Source: Actinomycetota bacterium
Lineage (GTDB): Bacteria > Actinomycetota > Thermoleophilia > RBG-16-64-13
Length of the DNA stretch: 64,000 nt
Assembly (NCBI GenBank): GCA_016278725.1
Contig: JADQBG010000009.1
Location: 1 to 64,000, forward strand
Reading direction: 5' to 3'
Part shown: piece by piece, positions 44,311 through 52,078 of the stretch
Layout: every line of letters starts with the position of its first letter
Numbering within the stretch: the stretch's first letter is position 1
Notes under the pieces: generated by a model
What the model was told of the DNA's origin: nothing
The model's input: only the letters and a program-made list of their open reading frames with translations
Databases searched by the model: none
Position numbers and translations under genes: made by a program

Positions 44311-44486
44311 GCTCTAGTCCTTTCTGCTACGCCCAACATCGCGTTAAGTGTCCTGGCGGGATAAACGCCGAGGGTCGCGCTTGGTTACGAGAGCCAGCTT
44401 CGGGCTACCCAGATAGGCGACCGGTGGGCGGGTGCCCCCGCTTCCCACTCAGGCTAATTGGGGATCGCTTCTGAATGAATGGTAGT
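44311..44486. other. Leader/promoter region of the double beta-helix gene
   Basis: This is part of a 433-base gap between the minus-strand double beta-helix gene and the plus-strand CBS gene. No open frame with family similarity was found. The stretch 44360-44450 can form several short GC-rich pairings when read on the minus strand, but no known riboswitch signature was recognised. Confidence 0.35.
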
Positions 44487-44573
44487 GAGGCCCTTGCGGG
44501 AGGTCGGCTTGGGCAAGCCCCGAGGGTCTGGTCGCTGAGATCTGGCGGGCGACCTTACCGGCACAAGGGCCTC
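44487..44573. ncRNA. Candidate structured RNA (three-way junction)
   Basis: GAGGCCCTTG (44487-44496) pairs perfectly with CAAGGGCCTC (44564-44573). Inside are two more hairpins: GGCTT/AAGCC with a four-base loop (44506-44519) and GGTCGC/GCGACC (44530-44554). The result is a closed 87-base three-way junction, the shape of many riboswitch or small-RNA folds. It lies 177 bases upstream of the beta-helix gene (minus strand) and 170 bases upstream of the CBS gene (plus strand), so it could lead either. It matches no riboswitch consensus I know, and the strand is undetermined. Confidence 0.45.
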
Positions 44574-44743
44574 CCCAATTGTCGCTACGGAAGCCATCTA
44601 GGATCCTCTGTGGCCCTGTACTGTTGATAGAGTTTCTCTTCATCGTGGCGATAAACTAGGATACGGAAACAGCGGAACGCTGGGTTGGTGAGTCCGATCA
44701 CGGCGCCAGGCTCGCGGCGGGCGAAGACTCAGGGGGGTGCGAG

Positions 44744-45241
44744 ATGCGGGTGTGGGACCTGCTCGAAGGCAAGAGCGACCGTTTGATCACCACATGGCCC
44801 GAGGCTCGGGTCGGAGCGGCGGCGACCTTGATGGAAGAGAACGACATCGGACTGCTGCCGGTCCTGGGGGAGTCTCGTCGGTTGGTGGGGGTGATATCCG
44901 AGCGCGATATCGCGCGGGCGGTAGGCCGGAAGGGCGGAGAAGTGGGCAAGCTGAGGGTCCGCGACTTGATGTCGACCGAGGTGTTGACCGCCCACCCGCA
45001 GGATCCGCTCAAGGCGGCGATGGAACACATGGCACGGCGGCACGTGCGACATATCCCCGTGATAGAGGCGGACGGCCGTTTGGTCGGCATTCTCAGTCAA
45101 CGAGACGTGCTGGAGACGGCTTTGGCGGTGGAGCGCAGCCAGGCCGAAGCCCAAAGGGGCGACCAATTGCTCGACATGGTGCGGGGGATGGGCGGGGCCT
45201 CGGCCGATGAGGACGAGGGCGATGGCAGTGCCCAGCCGTGA
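44744..45241 (+). CDS. Tandem CBS-domain protein
   Basis: A 165-residue protein with two CBS domains (residues ~8-62 and ~74-128; GVISERDIAR and GILSQRDVLE close the two repeats) and an acidic C-terminal tail. ATG start with AGGGGGG upstream. It is clearly homologous to the CBS protein at 4582-5016, sharing the MRxxxxLxGKxxRLxT opening. Probable adenine-nucleotide sensor with an unknown partner. It marks the right edge of the glycan locus. Confidence 0.9.
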   Translation: MRVWDLLEGKSDRLITTWPEARVGAAATLMEENDIGLLPVLGESRRLVGVISERDIARAVGRKGGEVGKLRVRDLMSTEVLTAHPQDPLKAAMEHMARRHVRHIPVIEADGRLVGILSQRDVLETALAVERSQAEAQRGDQLLDMVRGMGGASADEDEGDGSAQP

Positions 45242-45279
45242 TCAACGGCCCCCCGCAGCAGGAACCGGGATGATGCTCC

Positions 45280-45684
45280 TTGGTGGCGCTGGGCCAGGGA
45301 GCCTTCTACCTGGTCATGGGCATCTGGCCACTCCTTTCCATACGCACCTTCATGAAGGTCACCGGACCCAAGCAGGACGTGTGGTTGGTAAAGACGGTGG
45401 GCAGCCTGCTTGCCGTGGTGGGCGCTGTCTTGGGCCTGGCCGGCGGGCGGCACCGGGCGGACGAGGGCGACGCGCTGCTGGGTGCGGGTAGCGCTGCTAC
45501 GCTCACCGCGGTCGACGCGATCTATGTGGCCAAGCGCCGCATCAGTCCGATCTACCTGCTGGACGCCGTGGCCGAACTCGGCATCATCGCCGCCTGGCTG
45601 CTTGCCTACCGCCGGCGGAGCACGGCGCGGACCGGGGCGGCTTCGGTCCCCTGGAGGGCCAGGGGCAGGCAGATAAGCTCGTAG
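45280..45684 (+). CDS. Small membrane protein of unknown function
   Basis: A 134-residue protein with three or four hydrophobic segments (GAFYLVMGIWPLLSI, VGSLLAVVGAVLGLAGG, LLGAGSAATLTAVDAIYVA, LDAVAELGIIAAWLLAY). The pattern FYLVMGIWPLxSxRTFxKVTGPK recalls small uncharacterised membrane proteins of actinobacteria and others. Start uncertain: TTG 45280 or GTG 45283. The last 79 bases overlap the convergent cyclase gene; the hydrophobic core ends before the overlap, so the real stop could serve both. No function can be given. Confidence 0.6.
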   Translation: MVALGQGAFYLVMGIWPLLSIRTFMKVTGPKQDVWLVKTVGSLLAVVGAVLGLAGGRHRADEGDALLGAGSAATLTAVDAIYVAKRRISPIYLLDAVAELGIIAAWLLAYRRRSTARTGAASVPWRARGRQISS

Positions 45685-46262
45685 GGGCCGGGGGCCACAT
45701 GGCTCAGCCGGAGCGTCTCGAGCAGCACCACCCCGGCCCCGAGCAGCTCGCGGTGCACCGCTCCGTCGCCGCTGAAGGTCTCGAGCGAAGGAGCGTCGAT
45801 TCCCACCAGGCGCACGCCGGCGTCTATCAGGTGGCGCGCGGCTTCGAGCGATAACGCGGCAAATTTCTCGTCGAATTCGAGGCTCTGATCCCAGAAACCC
45901 TCCCGCCGGGTGCGGAGCAAGACCCGGGTGATGCCCTGCCGCGTGACTCCCGCGGCGAAACCGGCGGCTTCCAGGCCGGCCGAATCGATCAGGCCAGAGG
46001 CGCTGTCGACGGCGGCGCTCACGTCCAGCACCCGGCAGGGCCCGACCAGGAGGGAGAGGGGGATCTGCGAAAGCTCGGCGCCGTCCGCGAGGAAGTGAGC
46101 CGGGGCGTCCACGTGGGAACCGGCATGGACGTCCATGGTCAACTGGGTCACCCGCACGCTGGACGCGTCGAAATTCACCCGCCTTTCGAGACGCACCGGG
46201 GTGGATCCCGGCCACACGGGAGTGGCCGCCGATAAAGGTGTGGAGATGTCGATCAGATCCAT
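45606..46262 (-). CDS. Cyclase / kynurenine-formamidase-like metal hydrolase
   Basis: A 218-residue cyclase-family protein with the metal-binding motif HAGSHVDAPAHF (HxGxHxDxPxHF, residues ~45-56), and VGIDAPSLETF with a later His. ATG start behind GAGGAG. Relatives hydrolyse N-formylkynurenine or act in other amidohydrolase or isatin-hydrolase reactions; no tryptophan-degradation genes are adjacent, so the substrate is open. It is divergent from galE. Confidence 0.85.
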   Translation of the reverse strand: MDLIDISTPLSAATPVWPGSTPVRLERRVNFDASSVRVTQLTMDVHAGSHVDAPAHFLADGAELSQIPLSLLVGPCRVLDVSAAVDSASGLIDSAGLEAAGFAAGVTRQGITRVLLRTRREGFWDQSLEFDEKFAALSLEAARHLIDAGVRLVGIDAPSLETFSGDGAVHRELLGAGVVLLETLRLSHVAPGPYELICLPLALQGTEAAPVRAVLRRR

Positions 46263-46390
46263 GAGAACGCGCTCCTCGCGTGGTTTGCCCGCGCAGCCTA
46301 GCGCAACAACAGCCCTTTTTCATATCCTTAGGACCGAGATGCTCAGGACCGACGGGTTTGCAGCGCAGAAAGGAACGTGATCTGCGAAAG

Positions 46391-47407
46391 ATGAAATTCT
46401 TGGTCACCGGCGGCGCCGGCTACATCGGGGCGGTCACCACGCGGATGCTCTTGGACGCGGGCCATCAGGTGGTGGTCCTGGATACCTTGGAAAAAGGCCA
46501 CCGGAAGGCGGTCGACCGGCGTGCCCGGCTGGTGGTGGGCGACGTGGGCGACGGGCGGGCGCTGGACGAGGCTTTTGCGGCTTTTCCGGAGCTGGGGGGA
46601 GACGGGGGCGGAAGCGTGGGCGGCTGCGACGCGGTCATGCATCTGGCGGGCTACATCGAGGTGGCCGAGTCGCAGGCAGAACCCGGGCGCTACTTCGAGA
46701 ACAACGTGTCCCGCCCTCTGGTGATGCTCCGGGCAATGGCCGAGCGGGGGGTGAGGGCGATCTGCTTCAGTTCGACCGCCGCGGTCTACGGAGAGCCCGA
46801 GGCGGTGCCCATAACCGAGGAATCACCCACTCGGCCGATCAACGCTTACGGGGCCTCCAAGCTGATGTTCGAGGAGCTACTCGAGTGGTTCGGAAGGCTT
46901 CAGGGGTTGCGCTCGGTGCGCTTCCGCTACTTCAACGTGGCGGGGGCCTGGCCGGACGGCTCCCTCGGCGAAGCGCATCAGCCGGAAACCCACATCGTTC
47001 CTCGCATCTTGCAGGCGATGGCGGCGGGGCGCGAGGAGTTCCAGGTCTACGGCAGCGACTATCCCACCAAAGACGGCACCTGCGTGCGCGACTATATCCA
47101 CGTGGCGGATTTGGGGCTGGCTCACCGCTTGGGACTCGAGTGGCTGGTGGCCGGGAACGAGAGTGGCGTGTTCAACCTGGGGAACGGACGGGGCTTCAGC
47201 AACCTGGAAGTCGTGCGCACCTGCGCCGAGGTCACCGGCCGCGAGGTGCGGATCGAACTGGGGCCGAGACGCGCCGGTGACCCCGCCGTCCTCGTGGCAT
47301 CGAGCGAGCGCGCCCGCCGGGTGCTCGGCTGGGAGCCGGAGCGGAGCCGGCTGGGGCAGATCATCGGCGACGCGTGGGAGTGGCACCGCCGTCAACTAGA
47401 AGCGTGA
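46391..47407 (+). CDS. galE: UDP-glucose 4-epimerase
   Basis: A 338-residue extended SDR that interconverts UDP-glucose and UDP-galactose. Motifs: FLVTGGAGYIGAVTTRMLLD (residues 3-22), HLAGYIEVAES, CFSSTAAVYGEPE, YGASKLMFEELL (Tyr/Lys) and RYFNVAGAWPDGSLGE. The start is placed at ATG 46391 by the family N terminus; the frame is open upstream. An 11-base-stem hairpin follows the stop. It can supply UDP-galactose to the glycan locus, and with ugd (49567) gives a UDP-sugar supply group. Confidence 0.93.
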   Translation: MKFLVTGGAGYIGAVTTRMLLDAGHQVVVLDTLEKGHRKAVDRRARLVVGDVGDGRALDEAFAAFPELGGDGGGSVGGCDAVMHLAGYIEVAESQAEPGRYFENNVSRPLVMLRAMAERGVRAICFSSTAAVYGEPEAVPITEESPTRPINAYGASKLMFEELLEWFGRLQGLRSVRFRYFNVAGAWPDGSLGEAHQPETHIVPRILQAMAAGREEFQVYGSDYPTKDGTCVRDYIHVADLGLAHRLGLEWLVAGNESGVFNLGNGRGFSNLEVVRTCAEVTGREVRIELGPRRAGDPAVLVASSERARRVLGWEPERSRLGQIIGDAWEWHRRQLEA

Positions 47408-47413
47408 CACGAA

Positions 47414-47439
47414 GGAAAGCCGCCTGGCGGCGGCTTTCC
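47414..47439 (+). terminator. Hairpin terminator after galE
   Basis: GGAAAGCCGCC (47414-47424) pairs perfectly with GGCGGCTTTCC (47429-47439) around a four-base loop, seven bases past the galE stop. There is no T tract, as is common in high-GC actinobacteria. Confidence 0.75.
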
Positions 47440-47558
47440 GATAGAGTCCGGGAAGGAGTGAGCTATTTACGAAACAGCACGGTCAGACATCAACCTCGGT
47501 GCCAGTTTTGGCGGCATCGGCAAAGCTTATCCTGAACACCGGCAAGGCTTATCCTGAG

Positions 47559-47816
47559 CTATTCTTGCTCCATGTCTTCGCGCACCAGGTAGGTCTCGTT
47601 GCCGCGCTGAACGACCCCGACATTGGCTAGCCCCTCGGCTTCGATCGCCTTCCGCAGGCCTTGAACCAGGGTAACCGGCTTCTTGTCGGTACCTTCTACC
47701 AGAACGCTCGGGTCGTTGCTCTCCCGAAAGTCATCGATTATCTGCTGATAGAAACTGCTCCGCTGTCGGGAAGGAACCGACTTAGGCACCAACTTGTAGC
47801 CTCTTTCTCGCGCCAT
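47559..47816 (-). CDS. Small hypothetical protein
   Basis: An 85-residue protein (MARERGYKLVPKSVPSRQRS...), basic at the N terminus and acidic at the C terminus. It has the pattern SFYQQIIDDFxESxxxSVLVE, then KPVTLVQGLRKAIEAEG and VVQRGNETYLVR. It resembles conserved small actinobacterial proteins of unknown role. ATG 47816 is chosen because AGAGG lies six bases upstream; the longer frame to 47858 lacks this. It is divergent from the GH3 lipoprotein gene, with a palindrome between them. Confidence 0.65.
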   Translation of the reverse strand: MARERGYKLVPKSVPSRQRSSFYQQIIDDFRESNDPSVLVEGTDKKPVTLVQGLRKAIEAEGLANVGVVQRGNETYLVREDMEQE

Positions 47817-47858
47817 CGGGGGCCTCTTTCGTGATCTCGGTGGATTTATCACCTGCAT

Positions 47859-47886
47859 GTATACCGCTTAGTGCGAAGCAGTATAC
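47859..47886. promoter_or_regulatory. Imperfect inverted repeat, candidate operator
   Basis: GTATACCGCTT (47859-47869) and AAGCAGTATAC (47876-47886) are inverted copies matching at 10 of 11 positions with a six-base spacer. The site lies between the divergent 85-residue protein and the GH3 lipoprotein gene. It looks like a binding site for a dimeric regulator; a hairpin in a leader transcript is the alternative. Confidence 0.5.
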
Positions 47887-48024
47887 CCCTCTACAAAAGT
47901 ATCTGTCTACGGGAATTGATGAGAAACTTAGACAATGATCGGCATTCTCCGCACAGACGCTGTTTTTAGGCTAGTGCCATCTGGCGAATTGGCTTGCATA
48001 CATCCTCGCAACTCAAGGCTATGG

Positions 48025-49215
48025 ATGCGCCTAGTGCTGGGACTGGGTATCCTTCTGTTCATCTCTCTTAGTCTTGGGGGATGCTCGGCGGACGAGTCCG
48101 ATAGTCCCTCGGCGGCGGGTACTACATCTCGGTCAATTGCTGGGACTACGGTTAGGGAAGCACCCTCAATTGCCGAGTTGGTTGCAAAGCTGAGCCTTCG
48201 CCAGAAGGCCGCGCAGGTGCTGATGTTGGGTTTTCCCGAGGACGCGCTTAGCACTCCCGACTCGACTCTCAACCAGCTCTTGGACGGATCGCCGCCCGGG
48301 GGAGTGGTTCTGTACGGGCGCAATGTGGGCTCTCCTGCGCAGGTTCGGCAACTGACGGAGCAACTGCAGCAGGCGGCGCGAGAAACGGAGGCAGCGGCCT
48401 TACTGGTGGCGGTCGACCAGGAGGGTGGGCCGATCCGGCGGATCGAGGAGGGTGTGCCCGCGGTTCCTTCCGCGCGGACACTCGGAGAGGAGGCGAATCC
48501 TTCATCTGCCGGGAATCTGGCGGGTCGACAGGCGCGCGCTCTGCTCGAGTTGGGAATCAACACCAATCTGGCGCCGGTGGCGGATGTGGTTTCCGACCCA
48601 GCCTCCTTTCTATTCGAGCGCACCTATTCCGCCGATGCGGGAGAAGTATCCGAATATGTCGCCGCCATGGTCGGCGCCCAAGAGGCGGCCGGTTTGGTCT
48701 CCGTGGTCAAGCACTTCCCGGGACACGGGGCCGCCCTGGGCGACACCCACGAGGGAATCGCGCGGGCCGGCGCCTCGCTCGAGGAACTGCGCAACATCCA
48801 CTTGATCCCCTTCTCGGCGGCCATAGCAGCGGGAGCGCCGGCGGTGATGGTGGCCCACATCGAGGTGCCGGCGCTCGGCGAGGAGGAGACGGTTTCCGCT
48901 TCCCGCTCCCCGGCGGTGATCCAGGGCCTGCTTCGGGAGGAGCTCGGTTTCCGGGGAGTGGTGATCACCGACGACCTGGAGATGGGCGCCGTGGGCGACG
49001 CCGGCCAAGCGGCCGTGCAGTCACTCGTGGCCGGTGCGGATATGCTGATCGTCGGGCACAGTCCCGAGGTGCAGCTGGAAGTCTTGGAGGCGATCGAGAC
49101 TGCGGTCCGCGGAGGCCGGCTGGCCACCAGTCGTCTGGACGAGGCGGTCGGCCGGGTCTATCAGCTCAAGCGGGATTACGGTCTGTTGGCGGATCAGGCG
49201 TCGCCGGGAAACTAG
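48025..49215 (+). CDS. GH3 beta-N-acetylhexosaminidase-like lipoprotein (NagZ family)
   Basis: A 396-residue lipoprotein: signal LVLGLGILLFISLSLGGC with lipobox SLGGC (Cys ~19), then a GH3 TIM barrel. VAVDQEGGPIRRI and NTNLAPVADV precede VKHFPGHGAALGDTHE (the catalytic His loop of NagZ enzymes), and GVVITDDLEMGAV holds the Asp nucleophile. NagZ-type enzymes release GlcNAc from peptidoglycan fragments or other glycans. ATG 48025 is chosen because it starts the lipoprotein signal and has AAGG upstream; an ATG at 47935 would add an atypical extension. Confidence 0.88.
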   Translation: MRLVLGLGILLFISLSLGGCSADESDSPSAAGTTSRSIAGTTVREAPSIAELVAKLSLRQKAAQVLMLGFPEDALSTPDSTLNQLLDGSPPGGVVLYGRNVGSPAQVRQLTEQLQQAARETEAAALLVAVDQEGGPIRRIEEGVPAVPSARTLGEEANPSSAGNLAGRQARALLELGINTNLAPVADVVSDPASFLFERTYSADAGEVSEYVAAMVGAQEAAGLVSVVKHFPGHGAALGDTHEGIARAGASLEELRNIHLIPFSAAIAAGAPAVMVAHIEVPALGEEETVSASRSPAVIQGLLREELGFRGVVITDDLEMGAVGDAGQAAVQSLVAGADMLIVGHSPEVQLEVLEAIETAVRGGRLATSRLDEAVGRVYQLKRDYGLLADQASPGN

Positions 49216-49244
49216 ACGGGGTCCTGACCCGTGCGGGCACAAAA

Positions 49245-49268
49245 AGAGCCATCTCGAAAGGTGGCTCT
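49245..49268 (-). terminator. Rho-independent terminator for csbD
   Basis: On the minus strand a ten-base stem (outer AGAGCCA/TGGCTCT) with a four-base loop is followed by five Ts, 31 bases after the CsbD stop. On the plus strand the same hairpin lies 30 bases past the GH3 gene and may stop transcription in both directions. Confidence 0.75.
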
Positions 49269-49298
49269 GTGGCACCAGAGGGCCGTGCCGGAATGTCG

Positions 49299-49496
49299 TT
49301 ACAGGCCGCGGCTGAACTCGTCGGCTTCTTTCTCGGCTTCTTCCTTCGAATAGCCGTACTTCTCTTGCAGCTTGCCGACCACTTGGTCGCGCTTACCTTC
49401 CATCTGATCGACTTCGTCGTCTGTCAGGTCGCCCCAGCGTTCCTTGGCCTTGCCTTTGAACTGCTTCCAGTTGCCTTTGACTTCATCCCAGTTCAT
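49299..49496 (-). CDS. CsbD-family stress protein
   Basis: A 65-residue, highly charged protein matching CsbD: MNWDEVKGNWKQFKGKAKER, then DLTDDEVDQMEGKRDQVVGK and LQEKYGYSKEEAEKE. ATG 49496 with AAGGGG upstream is the family start; the longer open frame is read-through. CsbD proteins are induced by general stress in many bacteria, with unknown biochemical role. It has its own terminator. Confidence 0.92.
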   Translation of the reverse strand: MNWDEVKGNWKQFKGKAKERWGDLTDDEVDQMEGKRDQVVGKLQEKYGYSKEEAEKEADEFSRGL

Positions 49497-49566
49497 GTAC
49501 GCCCCTTTGGCCGTATTTTCGCTCGAAAACCGACCCGGATAACGCACTCGGTCAACCCGCGGCCGG

Positions 49567-50952
49567 CTAACCCATTACTACCCTATCTGAAGGGGAAGTA
49601 GTCCGATCGCCGCCCTTGGGGCCCGCGGTCTCGCCGCCCTTGGGGCCCGCGGCGCCTCCGCTCTCGGGGGCCGCGGTGCCGACCCCCTCGTAGACGAAGC
49701 CCAGACGCGCGAGGGCGGCGCCGTCCAGGGAATTCCGCCCATCCACCACCAGGGGCTGCGCCATCAGTCCGCGGGCGCGCTCCCAGTCGAGCTCCAGGTA
49801 CTCGGGCCATTCGGTGACTAGCACGGCGGCATCGGCCTCTTCCAGGGCTTCGTAGGGGTCCGCTGCCAGGATCACGGTGGGCAGCATTCCCCGAATGTGC
49901 TCCATGGCGATGGGGTCGTGGGCCACCACGTGGGCGCCTTCGGCCAGCAGGCGGCCGGCGAGCACGATGGAAGAAGCTTCGCGGATGTCGTCGGTGTTCG
50001 GCTTGAAGGCCAAACCGAGGAGTGCGATGTGCTTGCCCCGCAACTCGGGGCCCAGCAGGCGCTTGAGCTTTCCGATCACCCTTCGTTTCTGCAGTTCGTT
50101 CACTTCGATGACCGCAGTCAGCAATTGGAAGTGGTAGCCGCTGTTGCCGGCCAGTTGTTTGAGCGCGGAGACATCCTTGGGGAAACAGCTGCCGCCGTAA
50201 CCGATGCCCGCCTGCAGAAAGTGGGGGCCGATGCGTTCGTCCAGGCCCATGCCCTCGGCCACCGTGCGCACGTCGGCGCCGGTCTGCTCGCAGACGTTCG
50301 CGATCTCGTTGATGAAACTGATCTTGGTGGCGAGAAAGGCATTCGAGGCGTACTTGATCATCTCCGCCGAGGGCACGGTGGTCTTGACGATGGGAGCGTT
50401 CAGCGGCTCGTAGAGGCCGGCGACCTTGTCGCGGGTCAGGGCGTCGTCCGCGCCCACGATCACCCGGTCGGGGTGGAGAAAGTCGTGGATGGCGCTACCC
50501 TCCCGCAGGAATTCGGGGTTGGAGCAGTAGCGGATGTGCTCGTAACCGCGCTGCGCGAGAGTCACCTTGATGGCCGCGCCGGTACCCACGGGCACGGTCG
50601 ACTTGACGATCAGGATGCGCTCGCCGTCCTCGGGCGGGAGGTTCTCGATTACGCTCCAGATGCGGGAAAGATCCGCGTCGCCCGAGTAGGTGGGGGGAGT
50701 GTCCACGCAGACGAAGATGAACTCACCCGAGGCGTATGCCTCCACCGGATCGGCGGTGAAGGAGAGCCGTTCGCGGTTTTTGGCGATGAGCTCGGTGAGC
50801 CCGGGCTCGTAAATGGGCACCTCGCCCGCCTTGAGTCCGTCGATTTTGGCGGTGTCGATGTCCATGGCGGTGACGTCGTTGCCCAGTTCCGCCAGACATA
50901 CGGCGGTGACCAGGCCCACGTAGCCCACGCCGATCACGGTGATGCGGCTCAC
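49567..50952 (-). CDS. ugd: UDP-glucose 6-dehydrogenase
   Basis: A 461-residue NAD enzyme that oxidises UDP-glucose to UDP-glucuronate. Motifs: VIGVGYVGLVTAVCLAELG (residues 4-22), the conserved NPEFLREGSAIHDFLHPDRV, and the catalytic-Cys motif GYGGSCFPKDVSAL. C-terminal GLAFKPNTDDIREASS is the usual UDP-binding segment. The last ~35 residues form a Gly/Pro/Lys repeat tail (GPKGGETAGPKGG) unlike the family. GTG start behind AAGGAGGG. It lies 14 bases downstream of the amidase gene. UDP-GlcA could feed the glycan locus. Confidence 0.93.
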   Translation of the reverse strand: MSRITVIGVGYVGLVTAVCLAELGNDVTAMDIDTAKIDGLKAGEVPIYEPGLTELIAKNRERLSFTADPVEAYASGEFIFVCVDTPPTYSGDADLSRIWSVIENLPPEDGERILIVKSTVPVGTGAAIKVTLAQRGYEHIRYCSNPEFLREGSAIHDFLHPDRVIVGADDALTRDKVAGLYEPLNAPIVKTTVPSAEMIKYASNAFLATKISFINEIANVCEQTGADVRTVAEGMGLDERIGPHFLQAGIGYGGSCFPKDVSALKQLAGNSGYHFQLLTAVIEVNELQKRRVIGKLKRLLGPELRGKHIALLGLAFKPNTDDIREASSIVLAGRLLAEGAHVVAHDPIAMEHIRGMLPTVILAADPYEALEEADAAVLVTEWPEYLELDWERARGLMAQPLVVDGRNSLDGAALARLGFVYEGVGTAAPESGGAAGPKGGETAGPKGGDRTTSPSDRVVMG

Positions 50953-50966
50953 TCGGGTAGCCCTCC

Positions 50967-51980
50967 TTACTTGCCTACGAACTCGAGAATCCCCTCTGCC
51001 AGCCCACGCGCGATTCTACCGCGGTAGGCGTCTGTGGCGAGCAGGCGATCCTCGTCGGGATTGGTCATGAAGCCGATTTCCGGGAGGATCACGGGCACGT
51101 CCGACCAGTTGAAGCCGCTGATGTCCGTGCGCGCGTCGAGGCCCAGGTCTTTCGCGCCGGTATTCCGGATGAGACCGGGCTGCACGATCTGTGCGGCTTG
51201 TTTGGACGGGGCGGCGATGTCATCGGTCCAGCCGTCAATGGCCGCGGGATAGAGCACGTGAATGCCGCGAGCGGAGCTGCTGCCGGCGCCGTCGGCATGG
51301 ATGCGCACGTAGAGATCGGCGCTCGCTTCATTGGCCAGCTGCGTGCGCTCGATGTTCGAGATGTCGACGTTCGCCGTCTCCCGGGTCATCAGCACTTGGG
51401 CCCCCGCCTGCTCGAGCAGCGCCCGCAACTTGAGCGCCACGGCGAGGACCAGTTCGTGTTCGGGGGTGCCGGTGGTGGTCCCCCGGGTGCCGGAGCTCAC
51501 CTTGGGCTTGCGCTCCGCGGAGCCGGGACCGATGGGCTCGAGCTCGTTGTTGCCGCGGGCCTGGTGTCCGGGATCGATGACGATCACCGGCGCGTCGGCC
51601 GCCGGGGTCGGTGGGGAGGCCGGCTGTCCGGTGGTCGCGGTGGCGACCGGGGCGGATGCGGCAGTCGTGGTGGGCGAAGCGACTCGGGGTGCGGCCGTGG
51701 TGTCGGGCCGAGGCGGCGGCGGTCGAGTGGTGGTGGGGCCCATTGTGGTCGAGGTCGTGAGATCGGTGGTCAGACTGGGGTCGAACGGCGGATTCTCGCC
51801 AAGCGCGACGTCGCTGTCGTTGCCCAGGGTCACCCAGACGGCGCCCACGAAAAGGACCAGCAACGCCACCGCGGTGAGTCCCCAGCCTCCGTAGGCGAGC
51901 AGACGTCGGCGGCGCTTGCGCCGCTGGATATCGAGGAGCACGTCCTTGGTCTGGGGATCTCGGGGGGGTCGCTTTCCCAT
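50967..51980 (-). CDS. Membrane-anchored N-acetylmuramoyl-L-alanine amidase (Amidase_3)
   Basis: A 337-residue protein. After a basic N terminus it has one membrane span (GLTAVALLVLFVGAVWVTL, ~residues 34-52), a ~75-residue Thr/Pro/Ala linker, and an Amidase_3 domain. That domain has IVIDPGHQARGNNELEPIG (zinc His), ELVLAVALKLRALLEQ (with the Glu ligand nearby), YVRIHADGAGSSSARGIHVL (zinc His and substrate loop) and VILPEIGFMTNPDED (catalytic Glu). It cleaves the amide between MurNAc and the stem peptide during wall turnover. It probably shares a transcript with ugd. Confidence 0.92.
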   Translation of the reverse strand: MGKRPPRDPQTKDVLLDIQRRKRRRRLLAYGGWGLTAVALLVLFVGAVWVTLGNDSDVALGENPPFDPSLTTDLTTSTTMGPTTTRPPPPRPDTTAAPRVASPTTTAASAPVATATTGQPASPPTPAADAPVIVIDPGHQARGNNELEPIGPGSAERKPKVSSGTRGTTTGTPEHELVLAVALKLRALLEQAGAQVLMTRETANVDISNIERTQLANEASADLYVRIHADGAGSSSARGIHVLYPAAIDGWTDDIAAPSKQAAQIVQPGLIRNTGAKDLGLDARTDISGFNWSDVPVILPEIGFMTNPDEDRLLATDAYRGRIARGLAEGILEFVGK

Positions 51981-52078
51981 GGCCGAGTAAGTGTACCAGC
52001 AGGCTCAGGGGCGGGCTTTGTGGTGGTCTGCGGCGTGGGCGGGCTTCGGGTTCGGTTCCGCGTCTGGCGGGATCGCCG

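Noticed and set aside
44487-44573. tRNA, SRP RNA or a TPP riboswitch as identity for the structured element
   Set aside because: No TPsiC loop, no SRP GGAAG/GCAG loops, and the TPP core ACCTGATCTGG is absent; CTGAGA alone is not enough.
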